This document shows, piece by piece, positions 22,819-35,883 of a DNA stretch of 64,000 nt. Source of the stretch: Medicago truncatula (Eukaryota; Streptophyta; Magnoliopsida; Fabales; Fabaceae). The notes under the pieces are model-generated. The model was not told the origin of the DNA, ran no database searches, and saw nothing but the letters and a program-made list of their open reading frames with translations. How positions within the stretch are numbered: position 1 is the first letter of the stretch; every line of letters begins with the position of its first letter. The stretch lies in contig NC_053044.1 in assembly GCF_003473485.1 (NCBI RefSeq), forward strand, positions 50,136,091 to 50,200,090, given 5' to 3'. Position numbers and translations under genes: made by a program.

Positions 22819-25261
22819 TCATGAACTGACAACTCCAGAGACCCATGGAACAACCACTGGTGCTGATGGGTATGAATTTCGATATGATTCAGGATACTTG
22901 TCTTTAAAATTTAGTTGAGGTTTCTCATCCTGGATTCAGAAATATCAAAAGGTATTATGCAAAATACACATAAAAGAGCAAGCCAGTGAATCATCATCGT
23001 AAGGTAACTTACATATTTCAGCCAGCATTCCCGATGTTTGTGTTCATAGATGTCTGGAGAATGACACCCAAACTCATTTGGGCAATAAACCCAAATATTG
23101 CATTTCATTACACCTTCTTTGGCATGTCTTGCATGATCCAAGCAAGCCTGGCAGCAATCAGCTGCACTATCTTTGTGGTGAGTAAGACCCCATCTTACAG
23201 CAGTACCGTCATAATCGGTGTGATGTTCTGCATTGCACTCAGGTGGAAGGGGTCTGCCAGGAAGAATCTCCTCATCTGGATAGAATTAATACAGGGTAAA
23301 TGCAAAGAATAAATTTCTGCAACAAAAAAATATTTACATACTACTACTTCCAAGTTCCAGTTTCTATTGCACAATGTCTGCATATTTACAGGTTTCAGGA
23401 ATGTTTTTGAAGGAATGTAATGTTTCGAGAGAATTCTTAAATACTTTGAGGTGAATTCCATTGTTTGGATAATAATTTGAAGAATTTTCAAAATGATGGA
23501 AATTTATGAAGTATTTTTTTCAAGTTAAATTTAGAGAATTTCAAATGATACCTAAAAGTTAAGAATTTAATAATTCTTCAAATTTTGCATTTTGGTCATC
23601 AAATTTTCCAAAAATTTCAATTTGACCCCAATTAATTTCCAAAAAATTGCAAATTGACCCTTCAATTATAATTTGACCCCTCAAAATTTTTTAAAATTAA
23701 AACTGACCCCTAATTTTAATTTTCAGATTTGGCAAAAAAAATTAAAATTTATAAAAGTTGTCCAAAAATGATGACAATGAAATTTTTTATTACTCCGTCC
23801 AAATAAAAAGTATTGAAAAATGAAAGTAATTTAATTGAATAATTTAAATTGCTTAGAATTCTAAATTCTTCATTAAAGCACACTCTAAAGTTATTTTCGA
23901 CAAACGCAATTCAAACCGGGCATAACAAGGGGAAACTGATATTACCAAACTCCTCTGCACCCTCAGGTTTGTCATCATGTTCTTCATTAACTATTTGTGC
24001 TGGTATCCAAAGCCCAACCTCTTCACACAGCAGATCCCAATCAGACTCCAAAGCTCTTACTAGCAGACCTAGGAAGTTAAAATGCAAAGGCTAATTTCAA
24101 CTTCTAGAAGAGCATTATGTTTAAGCACATCACAATTAAACTATGATAGTCATAACAAAAAATCAATGTCCATACCAGCCTCTTCGCCAGGGATGGTTGA
24201 GTTAGAGGTCCCCTTCACATGAGCCAACTTAACCTCTTTAAGTTTTTCCTTGCGCCAACTTTCAACAACTTCTGTAATTTTCAAAACGTCGTATCATCCA
24301 AGTTACAACTACGAGTTATGTACACATATTTAATGAGGTAAAATGGATTATAAATGAGTATTTCAAGAGAGAGATGTGTCAGACAGATATCTAAATCAAT
24401 AGGAGAAAACAACAACTTAATTAAAAGCAATGCCTTATTTTTCACAAAACACTTGGCCAGTAATAGAAGGTGAGTTAATACAACTACACAACATGCAAGT
24501 TAGTGCAGTTAAATGATATTGGCTGCAAAAATCATAGATTATTAGTAAGGTGCATCAAACTGAAATTGTTATCACTGTAAAACCAATAGATGTAATAAAG
24601 AAAATCATATCCTAAACATTTAGCTTGTTGTATTAGTCATTAAGACATCAATGCAAACATAATCACCAAATGATTAACATGAATACCAGTACAATGTTGC
24701 AGTACTAGCACACACTCACCTCGTTCCTTAGCAATATTAATGCTACTTGAATTCAAGCTCCTTAGCGTATGCAAAATCTCATCAACTATTTTCTGCTTCA
24801 AATATCGCGGTAACTCAACCGCCAAATTCTCTCTCAAAAATTCCCCTTCTAAAACCTTCACCTAATTGCACAACGGTTTCACAACAAGCAAACAATCAAT
24901 AGATACAAATGTAAAGCGTTGTTAGATATTAATTAATCTGAGTTCTTACCAAATTAATTAACTCAACCGGTTTATATGCCATGCGGATATGCACCGATTC
25001 TTCCATTTTGTGAATCTGATCCGGGCTATAAGATACAACGACTGAAAACACAAGAAACAAAATCAATATGGAAACGGTTTATCTTGAAAGTATGAGAAGA
25101 TTGATGTTATTAAACTTACCATCACTGGAAACTTCTGCAAAGTGGATAGAAAGAGAAGAATAAAGAGAGCGAAAAACGAAGAGAGCAACAATGGCAATGT
25201 TGAAAAGGCAAAGAAAGAGAGTAGTGTTGTTGAAGGAACAAAGGTACTTCCCTCTGGCCAT
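22819..25261 (-). CDS. Uncharacterised membrane-anchored protein with C-terminal Cys-rich (PAN/apple-like) domain
   Basis: Assembled on the minus strand from seven exons: 25261-25120, 25041-24950, 24861-24720, 24271-24176, 24068-23946, 23275-23013 and 22929-22819. All have GT-AG borders and join in frame to 322 residues. An N-terminal hydrophobic segment (about 13-35) suggests a signal anchor. A middle region (50-200) is rich in charged residues. The C-terminal part (about 199-286) starts EEILPGRPLPPECNAEHH and has nine cysteines, including the CCQAC and CNIWVYCPNEFGC clusters and a final CWLKY. A short tail ends PWVSGVVSS. I recognise the Cys-rich block as conserved in plant proteins of unknown function with PAN/apple-like spacing. 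An extracellular or lumenal binding role is inference. An in-frame ATG at 25291 would add 10 residues. Confidence 0.8.
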
Positions 25262-25291
25262 GTCTCTCTCACTATCTTCATTCGACCACAC

Positions 25292-26954
25292 TCTCTCTTT
25301 TATTTAACTGCAAAAAGACACAACACCGAATTTTTATATGAGATTGAGCAATTCAAGCAACCTCAAAATTCAGTTAATGATCTCCTTTTGTTATTCTAAG
25401 AATATTGATTTTGCTTTGTTTTGGTCGCTGGTCACACTCAACTGAACTAACTGGGTTATTGTTTACTGACATAAATAAACATATTCCTTACTTTTTAAAA
25501 AACTAGTACATCCTACATAATAACAAAATCAAAGTCATAATTGAATTCTTGATATTGTTATTGTTTTTTATTTTTTGAAATATTGATATTGTTATTGTTT
25601 ATTAAACAAGTATATTGATTTTTCTAAGAAAGTTTCTTAATTACTACAAAAATTGAAGTGTTTTGTATAACTTTTTTCAATAGGTTAATAAGATACCATT
25701 TAGTGAAAACTTTCACTTATTGCAATTGTATACTTGATTGTAAAATTTCGTATTTATATTTTTGGTTTTATGTATTACAATAGCTTTCTTCTCATTTCTG
25801 TCAACAAAAAAAGAAGCTTTCTTTTATGTAAGACAATGATGGCCTTGTCATTTTTCATTTCCATCATTTACGTGCAAGTTGGTTGTGAGTCACTATGTGT
25901 TTTAGGAAACGGTGAAAAGGACATTTTATTATAAAAAGAAATTAAACTACCGATTTCGGTTTATGAAATTCACAATGAGAATAGTTTGGACAAATAAAAT
26001 ACATTTTTCTATTATTTTTGAAGTGAAAATTTGTCATAAAAAAAGTGAAAATATGAAACAATAATCTCATGTGCTTAATTTTGGTGTTACCATTATATAC
26101 TCTGTTAATTTAAAAATAAAAACTTTTAAAATAGTTTCTCTCTTTAACAATCTCTAGAGTTGCAACTTCATATCCAAGATGTTGAGTATAGAAGTTTTTA
26201 TTTGAGTCTTTTAATTATTAATTATGTGAAAGAGTCTAAGACAAAGAAGAGAGAATGAGGAAGAAAAAGGATGGAGTAAGATTGTTACCATGATTACAAG
26301 TTTTGAAATGAAACTATAGTGTATAATTTGGTGTTAATTTACTTGTTTGCCCCTAAAATTTCTTTAAAATGGTGTATTTTTGTTGATGTAAAGTGAATGT
26401 GAATTGGTTTTTTAGAAAAAAATAACTTTTATTTAGCTACACTACTTTGACCGATGAATTATCTTAATATTAAAAAATCGAATAATGAAGAGTGAGGTTG
26501 AATCCAGCAGAAGGAATTAGATTATCAAAACGTGACAAATCATATTTCAATTTGTATACAGATGTAGTATAATATGCTTCGAATAATATCAACTCAACTA
26601 AATGTGGGTGTTTACCCTCGTTGATGCGGATGTGCAGTAAACTTGAGTCCAATTGTCATCCTTACATTAATTGGTATAAAGAGAAGTGCTAACAACACTT
26701 ATTATTTAATTGAGTAAACATATGTGTGTCTTGCACTTTGAAAATGGGATAATAATATATTTGAATACAATATTTTTTGAAGAAACTAAACTAGTCCATC
26801 CAAATTGCCACGAGAAGAATTAAACATGAGACAGGTATATTCCAAGATCTCAAACCAATACAACAAACATAAGTGAGTTTATTTGAATACAATATTGAAA
26901 TAGGAGTATTGCCTTGTTTTTTGTTTACAAATAGCCTAGTGGTCATAGTTCATA
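25292..26954. other. Intergenic, no gene seen
   Basis: AT-rich region upstream of the minus-strand Cys-rich protein gene, so the first few hundred bases probably hold its promoter. Only short chance frames are present. Confidence 0.4.
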
Positions 26955-26963
26955 TATTTTTAA

Positions 26964-27464
26964 GGGTTAAATATGTTTTTGGTCCCTATAAATATGTCAA
27001 CTTTTCGGTTTAGTCCCTCTAAAATTTTCCTTCAACTTTTAGTCCTTATAAAATTTTCAATCACTACTTTTGGTCCCTATTTTTAATTTAATTTTTGTAT
27101 TTTTTTTAATTAAATTGCGCAGAAATATGTATAATATTCTAAAAAAAATTCCTACAAAAAATTAGAATTTTTTAACAAAACACAAATTAAATATGAATTT
27201 TTAACCGTAAAACATATAAAAATTCATATTAAATTCATGTTTTGTTAAAAAATTCTAAATTTTGTTTGGAGTGATTCTTGTAATATTTTGAATTTTCTGA
27301 AAATTTTTATTAAAAAATATAAATTCTACATATGAGTTTACTTTAAAAGAGGGACCAAAAGTGGAGATTGAAAATTTTATAGGGATTAAAAGTTGAAGGA
27401 AAATTTTAGAGGGACTAAAACAAAAAATTGACATATTTATAGGGACCAAAAACATATTTAACCC
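26964..27464. mobile_element. 501-bp foldback MITE, same family as 6413-6935
   Basis: Perfect 9-bp duplication TATTTTTAA (26955-26963, 27465-27473). The ends begin GGGTTAAATATGTTTTTGG, and the inverted arms match for about 130 bp through several TTTGGTCCCT / TTAGTCCCT motifs. The central part is AT-rich and non-coding. Confidence 0.93.
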
Positions 27465-27583
27465 TATTTTTAAATGTAAAATGTTGAGTGAGCGATTCGA
27501 ACATTTATTCTTACATAATACTATCCTCTCAACTGTCAGCTAAATCGTGCCCACGTGATAGAGTATTACCTTTTTTTTTTTTT

Positions 27584-27705
27584 GATCTAGTAGTCTAATG
27601 ACTAAAATTCACCTTATAAAGTGAATAAGTGGGGTGTCTGAGGTTCGAACTCTGACCCCCTATATATAATAATGCATTGTCCTACTAATTGAGCTATACT
27701 CACGA
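27584..27705 (-). repeat. tRNA-derived SINE fragment
   Basis: On the minus strand TAGCTCAATTAGTAGGAC (A-box-like), a TATATATAGGGGG spacer and GAGTTCGAACCTC (B-box-like) occur at tRNA-like spacing, followed by CACCCCACTTATTCAC. It is not a functional tRNA: the arms do not pair as a cloverleaf. Confidence 0.6.
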
Positions 27706-29332
27706 AACGAGTATTACCTTTTTTATGTAACCCTAAAAAACCTTTCGTGTGTAACTCAGAACTATATTCAATAACGTTGAATATGAGTTGAAGATAAATA
27801 TCTTCCCAAAATCAATCTTTCGTGCAACGTGCTAATTGAATGGACCAGGTATGGTCGAAGATAAGGACAACGGTAGTATTTATCTTCAAAGATAATCATT
27901 CTACGACACTCAAAAAATAAAATCAAACCAAAAAATAATAGAGTAAGGTTATTAGGTTAACAACATACGTTTTAACTCACATTTTTCCCACATATATTTT
28001 TTAATTGATTAAAATCTACCTGCACTAAATATGATTTCCTCGACTCAAATTAGATGTTTCTTTTAATATTTTTATTTATCTTAAACTATTTGTCTCTATG
28101 TCTAAGAAAAAATAAAATTGTAACTCCGTTATAAAGTTTTTTTAAATCAAATAATAAAGTTGTTTATTGCATCTCATAAAATATTATTTGCATGTAAAAC
28201 TCAATTTAGTTGTTATTATGTCCTTGAATGTTTAATGAATATTTACAATAATATATATATTATCGTTGACAATAAATCTATTTTTATAGCGAGTGAAGTG
28301 AGAATAAGTACTCCCTCCGTTCTATATTATAAGAAAAAAATCACACTTATTAAGAAAACGAAAACATAAGAATTTGGAGTATAATTTTTTGTGTTTTCTT
28401 TGAAAAAAGTTTTATAGGAAGATGTAAAAACAATATTCATTGGCTATTGGTTATGAAAAAATGAAAGAGAGAGAAATTTGAATGTAATTTGTATTTAATT
28501 TTATGAAAATAAACAAAAGTTTTTCTTGGAAAAGAGAGTTTTTTTTAAAGAAAAAGATTAAATAGGATAAAAGTTTGTTTTTTATGCTTATATTTTGAGA
28601 CAAAGAAAATGAAAAATGTTAACGAGTGTCTCCGTACACTTTTTAAGGACCATAAATAACAAGTATTTATAAAAATGCATGTAATCAATGCATTGGAAAT
28701 CAAAATGTTTGACTTTTTTAAAGAATAATTACTTATTTTATTTTAGTGTGATTAAAGAGTGCCCTGGGACAGTCGTTACCAAGATCCTACATTAAAATAT
28801 TATAGTGATTATATGATACACATTTAAGGACAAAAATGACTATTTAACTTGGAAACAATTTCAACGCACTGGAAAAAAGTTCCTCTTCAACACAGGAATC
28901 AATGAAGGACATGTTTGACTTTTCTCATGTGAATCCCAAAAAATACTGACTAGTTGTAGAAATGATAACAAACATAAGTAGAAAAGAGAAGATAAAATGC
29001 ACCAATTGAAGAAATATAAAAATAATGGAATTTGAGTTTCAATCTTGTGATGGCGTAGCGTGACCTCAAACATATCTTCAATTGACAAAATCTTAACCCA
29101 ACCATTAAGGTTGTTTCTTGATTTCTCCAACCTCGTTTTCGTGCTTCCTTAATAACAGGAATAAACAAAACAAAAACTCAAATTGCATGTACTACTTGAC
29201 CCTTCTTTTTCTTCCTCAATTCTTCAACCCTATACGATTTTCCACAAAAAATCGAATTTTGCAATTACCCATTTGAAAATTTATTAAATGTTCAGAGTTT
29301 TTTAGTTTTTGTAGTGTTGGAAAAGAAGGAAA
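27706..29332. other. Intergenic; partial Stowaway-like end and a possible MITE
   Basis: At 28309 a Stowaway end CTCCCTCCGTTCTA occurs; its partner near 28590-28607 (TATTTTGAGACAAAG) is badly decayed. At about 28619-28779 GTTAACGAGTGTC and GACAGTCGTTACC are inverted and may bound a small MITE. The last 400 bases probably contain the promoter and leader of the TMEM53-like gene. Confidence 0.4.
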
Positions 29333-32300
29333 ATGTGGGGGTTTGGTGGGAGATATTATTGGGGAAGAAGAAAGGTAGATTGTGAGAAAGCGAATGGGAT
29401 AGTTGTTGTGTTTGCATGGATGTCAAGTGAGGAAAAGCATTTGATGAGATATGTCGATCTATACTCTTCTCTTGGTTGGAATTCACTCATTTGCCATTCT
29501 CAATTTCTTAATATGTGAGTTTCTTAGCTTATGATTTTGATGTTGTTGATGATAATCTTTGTAGTTGTAATTGATAAGGGTTTGATTTAGGTGGATGGTG
29601 CTACTATAACTACCAATTTTACAAGACATGGATTTATATAATAGTAGTAGTTTAGTATTTATAAACTATTGTTGCATATATGATCAGTTTTATAAACTAT
29701 TTTATGCCAAATTGAAGCAAAAGAGAATTGGTGAATGGTCCTTCTCAGCTAAGGATTACTGGTATGTCTATTAGTACCAGACATTGTGGTTTACTGGTAG
29801 AATTGAAGATTGAAGCCTGATCACAAGGCAGGGGATGAATTACATCCAGGATAACTGTTTTATGTTTGCCGAAGGAGCCATCGTGTATTAGGTTCATTAA
29901 GTGTGATTGGTAAACTAGCAGTTGTGCCTTTGCCTTCTAGGTTTTTGAAATAGACAATACTATTTGTCTGCTTGTTGAAATAGCCACCCGAGGCATTTTC
30001 CATTACCAATTGCAAATTGATGTCTGTTTAATTTTAAGATGAGATGAGACCATCTATACTGTGGTTGCTTACATATCTCACTCTATACCGGATGATTAAG
30101 GATGGAAATGAGACACGCTAGGTTAGGCTAAGCCTTACCTTAAAACAGGGTTGGCTTATTTACTTAACTTAACATAAACCTTTTTAAAAGGCTTGATATA
30201 ATTTTTTGAAAAGTATCACTTGGCTTGAAAGCCTATTTAACAGCCTTCTTTATAGTAAGACCTTGCCTATCTCCAAATAGGGCATTAGGCCTATGTCTTT
30301 ATGTTGACTAATGGGATTAAACTTTTAAATAAGCTTACAAGATTAATTAGTTAATCATCAGTACAGTGATAAAAATATTATCATATTGTGCACATTCATT
30401 TAAATAGGGTGACTTGTCGATCCCGAAGGACATTTAAAAAAATTTAAAGCCTAACATTTTTAGCTAAATTTGCTTTTAAGAATTCCTTGGCCTAGCTTAT
30501 TTAGTAAATAAGCCAAGGCAAGTAAGGAATAATACAATTATACGTGTTTGTCATAGCCCCAATGAGCCACTTGGGTCATTCCCATCCCTATGGATATTGA
30601 ACTTAACATTTATATTATTTGTAGGTTCTTCCCTGATAAAGCCACAATTCCTGCAGTTGATATTCTAAATGAATTAGTTGAGGTATGTTTTACTGTAGTC
30701 CTTCCATTTTGTAGGTTAGTCAGTCTGAATTCAAGTCAGCTAAAAATATTTTTTTTCCTTGCATGCTAAGGTGGTCTATGATCTTGTGTGTTAAGATTTA
30801 CACTAAAATGAGTCTGGACGAGATAAGAAGCATATATATAACATCTATTCTTGTTTCATGTCCCGTTGATTAGAAAATGTCTAAAATAGTCTACAATGAA
30901 GTATTAGATTAGAGTCTAGCTAGTGCAGCTAGGCTAAGTCCCGTTGATTAGAAAATGTCTAAAATAGTCTACAATGAAGTATTAGATTAGAGTATAGCTA
31001 GTGCAGCTAGGCTAAGTAAGTGTAGATTAATTGGTAACTTCGGTACCCACCAAATTGCTCATATAGTTATTTCAGATACAAGTCAGTTTGTCCTGCACAG
31101 CTACTGTATAAAGCTGTATTTTATCTCAGTAAAAGTGTATTCATTTTACAATTCTTAATAAGTAATAACTCTTCTCTCTTGAATTATCTTTATCTCAGTG
31201 TTCTACAGTTTCTACGGTATCTTAAACTATATCATGAAATAAACTGACTGTATATTAAATTTAGTCTTCTGTCGAATTTTTAATCTTTTGTTAATTTAGT
31301 AAAAAATTGACTAGTATGAACAAGCTTACAAATACTGCTATTTGTTCAATATGCAGGTGCTGAAAATTAGGCGTTGTCCCATTGTCTTTGCATCTTTTTC
31401 TGGTGGTGCAAAAGCTTGTATGTTAAAGGTTCTTCAGGTATTTTAACTACAGGCTTCATTCTGTGCGTGTTTATTTACATTTTTATCATTGGCCTGTAAC
31501 AGCTCTTAATTCTGGCTGATTACATTGTTTTCCTTTGTTCCAGATAATTGGTGGGGAGTGTGAAACACATAATATGGTATGTTTTCGGGCATTAGCTGTT
31601 TATTTTGAGGATAATTGAGTTCATAGATTGCATTGTTAGTAAATTCATCGATGTCTTAAGTCTCAAAAACTTAAATGATCTACAGTCTCAAAAACAAGGT
31701 CTACAGTGTTGAATCCCCAACTTGCCATCCATGCTTCATAATTTAAATGATCTTTATTTCCCTTCACTTATTTTTTTGACCAAGTTCCTGTTCACACACA
31801 AAAAAAACTGTTCATGTTTAATCTTGTTATATTCTTCACTGCTTAATTTTTGTCATTGCACAGGATGATTATCAGCTTGTTAGAGACTGTATTTCTGGCT
31901 ACATTTATGATTCCAGTCCAGTTGATTTTACTAGTGACTTGGGTGTTCGATTTGTTCTACACCCATCTGTTTTAAAAGTGTCACATCCACCAAGATTTGC
32001 TTCATGGATTGCCAATGGCATAGCATCTGGTCTTGATTCCCTTTTCCTCAACAGATTTGAATCGCAGCGTGCAGATTATTGGCGAACACTTTACTCCACC
32101 ACTGTAAGCAGCTAAAAATACACAGTACATGACATATAACCAACAAATTACCTCCTTTTTTTTTTGAGGTATCTTGGCATATCTGCTTATTAGGTATCTT
32201 TTTGTTGCAGAGTATGCAGGTCCCGTATCTCATTTTTTGTTCAGAAAATGATGATCTTGCACCTTTTGAAGTTGTTTCAAATTTTTTCCATCGACTAAAA

Positions 32301-33097
32301 GACCTTGGTGGAGATGTCAAACTGGTAAAGTGGAGTTCCTCTCCTCATGTAGGTCAGTATCTTGACTAATTATGCATAATAGCGCATGGGTGAGATAATA
32401 AGATTCAGCTATGCCTATTAACTCGTGCCATAACTTTGTACTTTAGATTGACAGCATAAATTAGAGCTTCGTTTAAGTTAGTTTTCTTGGTAAATAGGAT
32501 TCATTGTGCAAAAAATGGTGTGCAACCATGGAAATTGTAATGAACGAATGTAATTTTTATGTCATGCATGTACAGAGGGAAAAATGTATTAAATTTTACT
32601 TGAATATGTTAGGTCATTTTCGTCATCATCCGGATGAATATGAAGCTGCTATCACCGAAATCCTTGGCAAGGCAGTTGCAATTTACCGCCACAAAAACAG
32701 AAGATTTGAAGACGAGAAACTGGGCATAGAGGGAACAAGAGATGAGATCACTGATCCGTTCTCTGAGCTGAGGAAAGCAGCAACAACCTCAACTAGTTTC
32801 CAGGGTTTTGCTGTTGCTCCGAGTGAGAATTTGTCTCCTAGTTCAATGGAGTATTATGATGATAAAGATGTTGGCTCCGTAGCAGATGAACGAAAAGGAA
32901 GTTTTATTCATCTTCCCACCCGTCCGAGCATCAACGCAAATGGGGTTCTTGGTCAAATATTATTCGATGTTTGTGTCCCCAAGACAGTCGAGGATTGGGA
33001 TGTTAGGTCGAATTCCAAAAATGCAGGACTATTATCTGGTACAAGGAGGCACGCTCCTTTCAATCCTATAAAATGCATCCGACGCTCAAGGTTGTAA
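29333..33097 (+). CDS. TMEM53/DUF829-like alpha/beta hydrolase-fold protein
   Basis: Seven exons: 29333-29514, 30625-30682, 31357-31437, 31544-31576, 31864-32103, 32211-32352 and 32613-33097, giving 406 residues in frame. The DUF829 family (transmembrane protein 53) has an alpha/beta hydrolase fold; here the possible triad is Ser95 in FASFSGGAK, Asp212/213 in SENDD, and a His in SSPHVGHF (244 or 247). The N-terminus IVVVFAWMSSEEKHLMRY is the family's first strand and loop. The last about 120 residues are Ser-rich and lie beyond the hydrolase fold, ending FNPIKCIRRSRL. The biochemical role in plants is not established. Intron 1 (1.1 kb) holds a possible MITE, and intron 2 an almost perfect 78-bp tandem duplication. 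The gene looks intact. Confidence 0.92.
30100..30589. mobile_element. Candidate TIR MITE in intron 1 of the TMEM53-like gene
   Basis: GGATGGAAATGAGACACG at the left and, inverted, GGGATGGGAATGACCC at the right suggest an hAT-type MITE of about 490 bp. The interior has repeated CTTAGCC/AAGCCT words. No exact target duplication was resolved. Confidence 0.5.
30860..31015. repeat. Tandem duplication, 2 x 78 bp, one mismatch
   Basis: The unit starting GTCCCGTTGATTAGAAAATG is repeated head to tail at 30860-30937 and 30938-31015. The only difference is GAGTCTAGC versus GAGTATAGC. It lies within intron 2 of the TMEM53-like gene and must be recent. Confidence 0.95.
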
Positions 33098-33787
33098 CAT
33101 TGTTGAATGTTGACATACAAGTTTGAAATCTGATGTAGTAGAACCTGAAATAAGAGTCCGAACGACTTGTAAATCCCCTCTCAGCTGTCTTTTTAATTAC
33201 TGGAGTAATGTGATTGAGAGAAGCTGGTCATTTCCTGCGTGAATTGTACAGTTACTTCAACGGAGATAAAGTATATTTTATGTTGTGACTAAGATCACTG
33301 TAACAGGAATATATATGTTCTATGTATGATGAGAGAATATTGAAAAATACAAGATTATATGAATTAAGACGAAAAGATAGACAAAATTCACTGTTATTAA
33401 TATTAAGTTAAACACATGTATTTTTCGTTATGCAAAAGTTATTAGTATTACCCTTAATATATTATGATAATAATCAACAATCAAGTAAACAAAATTCACC
33501 AACTTATCTGATAGTTATGCAAGGAATCAACATATATCTTGGTACAAAGTATTTTATTTATATATGTAAAAAAATAATCTAATTTAAATTAGTTACAAAA
33601 TCTTATCTTATCTTATTGTTGTCAACAAATAGTAGTTACCAAATGGAAGTACTACATTTTTTTTTATTTTTTTTTAAGGATGAAACGAAACAAAGTTGAA
33701 GAGTTGAAGAAAAAGAAGAGAATCTGAGAATGGATCATTGAGACTCGAGTTATGTAGTTGGTAGCAAGTAGAGTTAGGGTGAAAAGA
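33098..33787. other. Spacer between two tandem genes
   Basis: Contains the TMEM53-like 3' UTR and the promoter and leader of the farnesol dehydrogenase-like gene. No other feature is recognised. Confidence 0.5.
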
Positions 33788-35883
33788 ATGAAGAAGGTTG
33801 TGGTGACCGGTGCATCCGGTTACCTTGGTGGAAAGCTATGTAATTCCCTCCACCGGCAAGGTTACTCCGTTAAAGTCATAGTCAGACCCACCAGTAATCT
33901 CTCCGCACTTCCTCCCTCTACCGAAATCGTATACGGCGACATCACTGACTTTTCCTCTCTTCTCTCCGCCTTCTCTGATTGCTCCGTCGTCTTCCACCTC
34001 GCCGCTCTTGTTGAACCCTGGCTCCCCGATCCCTCTAAATTCATCACTGTAAGATTCTCCCTCATTTCGAATTTCTCCTTAATCCTCTTATTCTGTTTAT
34101 TAATTCAATCAATTTTCGTTTGAAATTAGGTCAACGTTGAAGGTTTGAAGAATGTGTTGGAAGCTGTGAAGCAAACCAAGACAGTGGAGAAACTTGTATA
34201 CACGTCGTCGTTTTTCGCTCTTGGACCAACCGATGGAGCTATTGCTGATGAGAATCAAGTACAATACATCAAATCAATACTTCTATTTTTGCTTTTTTAT
34301 TTTTTGTTTTTCTTCTAAATCCTAATTCGAAATGTAGGTTCATCATGAGAGGTTTTTCTGCACGGAGTATGAGAAATCAAAGGTTGCTACCGATAAAATT
34401 GCATTGCAAGCTGCTTCTGAGGGGGTGCCAATAGTGTTGCTTTATCCTGGGGTAATTTATGGACCTGGAAAAGTTACTGCAGGAAACGTTGTTGCAAAGA
34501 TGGTACTTTTTTATTTCTTCTTGTGTGTTTTGTTTTATCATATGTTAATTTTGAAGTTAGATCATCTAAGGCTGCAGTGTTGCAGCAGTAGGATAGTTGG
34601 ATTTAGTGCATGTTTGGATTGACAGCCGTATTGTTAGAGGCAGAGTGAACTATCGTGATTTTAGCAAAAGCTGCATATGAATGTTAGGTATCAAAGTGAA
34701 TTTGCAGAATCACGGTGGGTGCCTTAGATTCTGAGAAACTCACTATGATATCAAACATGCTTCAACAAAATCAGGGTGCCACTGCCACCGTGATTCTGTC
34801 ACTAACCACCCATCCATACATACACTTAGAGTTCTGTTAGACTGTTACATTTAGAGAAGGTTAAATTTAGTCTAAATAAATGTTAGATTTGTAATATGTA
34901 TGGATACGCGCTGATTCCACTTGACTCGTGTTACAAAGCTGCTGTATGTGAGAAGCAATAAAGTATAGCTTTGAGTTAACGCACGTTCAAGTTTGTTTTC
35001 ACTTAGTCTAATCTAAATTTGGAACAGCCGGGACATCATACTGCTGCTCTAAATTTTGATTTTTTTGTAACATCTAGTTTGATAATTTTTTATTTATTTT
35101 TTTAATTTGTCAGCTGGTAGAACGTTTTAGTGGTAGATTACCTGGTTACATAGGCAAAGGAAATGATAAATTTTCATTCAGTCATGTCGATGATGTAGTG
35201 GAGGGGCACATTGCTGCTATGAAAAAGGGACAAATTGGGGAAAGGTATTTACTGACGGGTGAAAATGCATCCTTTAATCAAGTTTTTGATATGGCTGCTG
35301 TGATCACCAATACTAGTAAACCAATGGTTAGTATCCCTCTGTGTGTGATTGAAGCTTATGGATGGTTGTTAGTTTTAATCTCTCGAATCACTGGAAAGTT
35401 ACCTTTTATCAGTCCACCGGTAAGCTTCCTTTTAGACTTTGATTTTCAATTTTCATGTATCTAGTTAAAAAATTTAGCTGACAAATTGATATCTCAGTTA
35501 AAAAATTTGTAGACCAAATTGGTTTCAATGTTTAACTGCATAGAAGTGTAAAAATAAATGGCTAAACAAAAAATCCTTTTATGTTTCAAGATTATCCTTC
35601 CTAATGGGCAATAGTAAAATAAAATTTCATGAACAAATTCGGTTTTATCTCAATAAATGGCTAGCCAAGCTATAATTTTCAAAAGAAAATAAAGCATATT
35701 ATCTTCCCTGTTCTCATTTTGTGTGTTTTAACATTGAACCAGACGGTGCATGTTTTAAGACATCGTTGGGAGTATTCTTGCGAGAAAGCGAAAATGGAGC
35801 TAGATTATAAACCCAGAAGTCTGAGAGAAGGGCTTGCAGAGGTACTAATCTGGTTGAAGAACTTGGGATTGGTAAAATATTAG
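33788..35883 (+). CDS. Farnesol dehydrogenase-like extended short-chain reductase (DFR-like)
   Basis: Five exons: 33788-34048, 34130-34258, 34338-34502, 35114-35419 and 35743-35883, giving 333 residues. The Rossmann motif TGASGYLG is at residues 7-14. The catalytic Ser/Tyr/Lys candidates are in YTSSFFALG (about 111-119) and YEKSK (Tyr141, Lys145). Blocks such as HLAALVEPWLPDPSKF, SEGVPIVLLYPGVIYGPGK and FSHVDDVVEGH match Arabidopsis FLDH (At4g33360), an NAD-dependent farnesol dehydrogenase often annotated as dihydroflavonol-4-reductase-like. That orthology is from memory. The ATG at 33788 starts directly before the Rossmann strand (MKKVVVTG). The reading frame is open for 10 codons upstream but has no ATG there. 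Conserved hydrophobic residues near 270-290 (VSIPLCVIEAYGWLLVLISR) could contact a membrane. Confidence 0.92.
34608..34760. mobile_element. Small MITE in intron 3 of the FLDH-like gene
   Basis: GCATGTTTGGATTGAC at the left and, inverted, GCATGTTTGATATC at the right bound about 150 bp. A related copy with the same left end is at 51379-51510. The superfamily is not determined. Confidence 0.5.

Noticed and set aside
22986-23312. 108-codon plus-strand frame with hydrophobic stretches
   Set aside because: It is antisense to exon 6 of the minus-strand Cys-rich protein gene, which has splice sites and a conserved Cys pattern.
27584-27705. Possible functional tRNA gene on the minus strand
   Set aside because: Box-like motifs are present, but the acceptor and anticodon arms do not pair and several relatives occur in the window; it is a SINE fragment.
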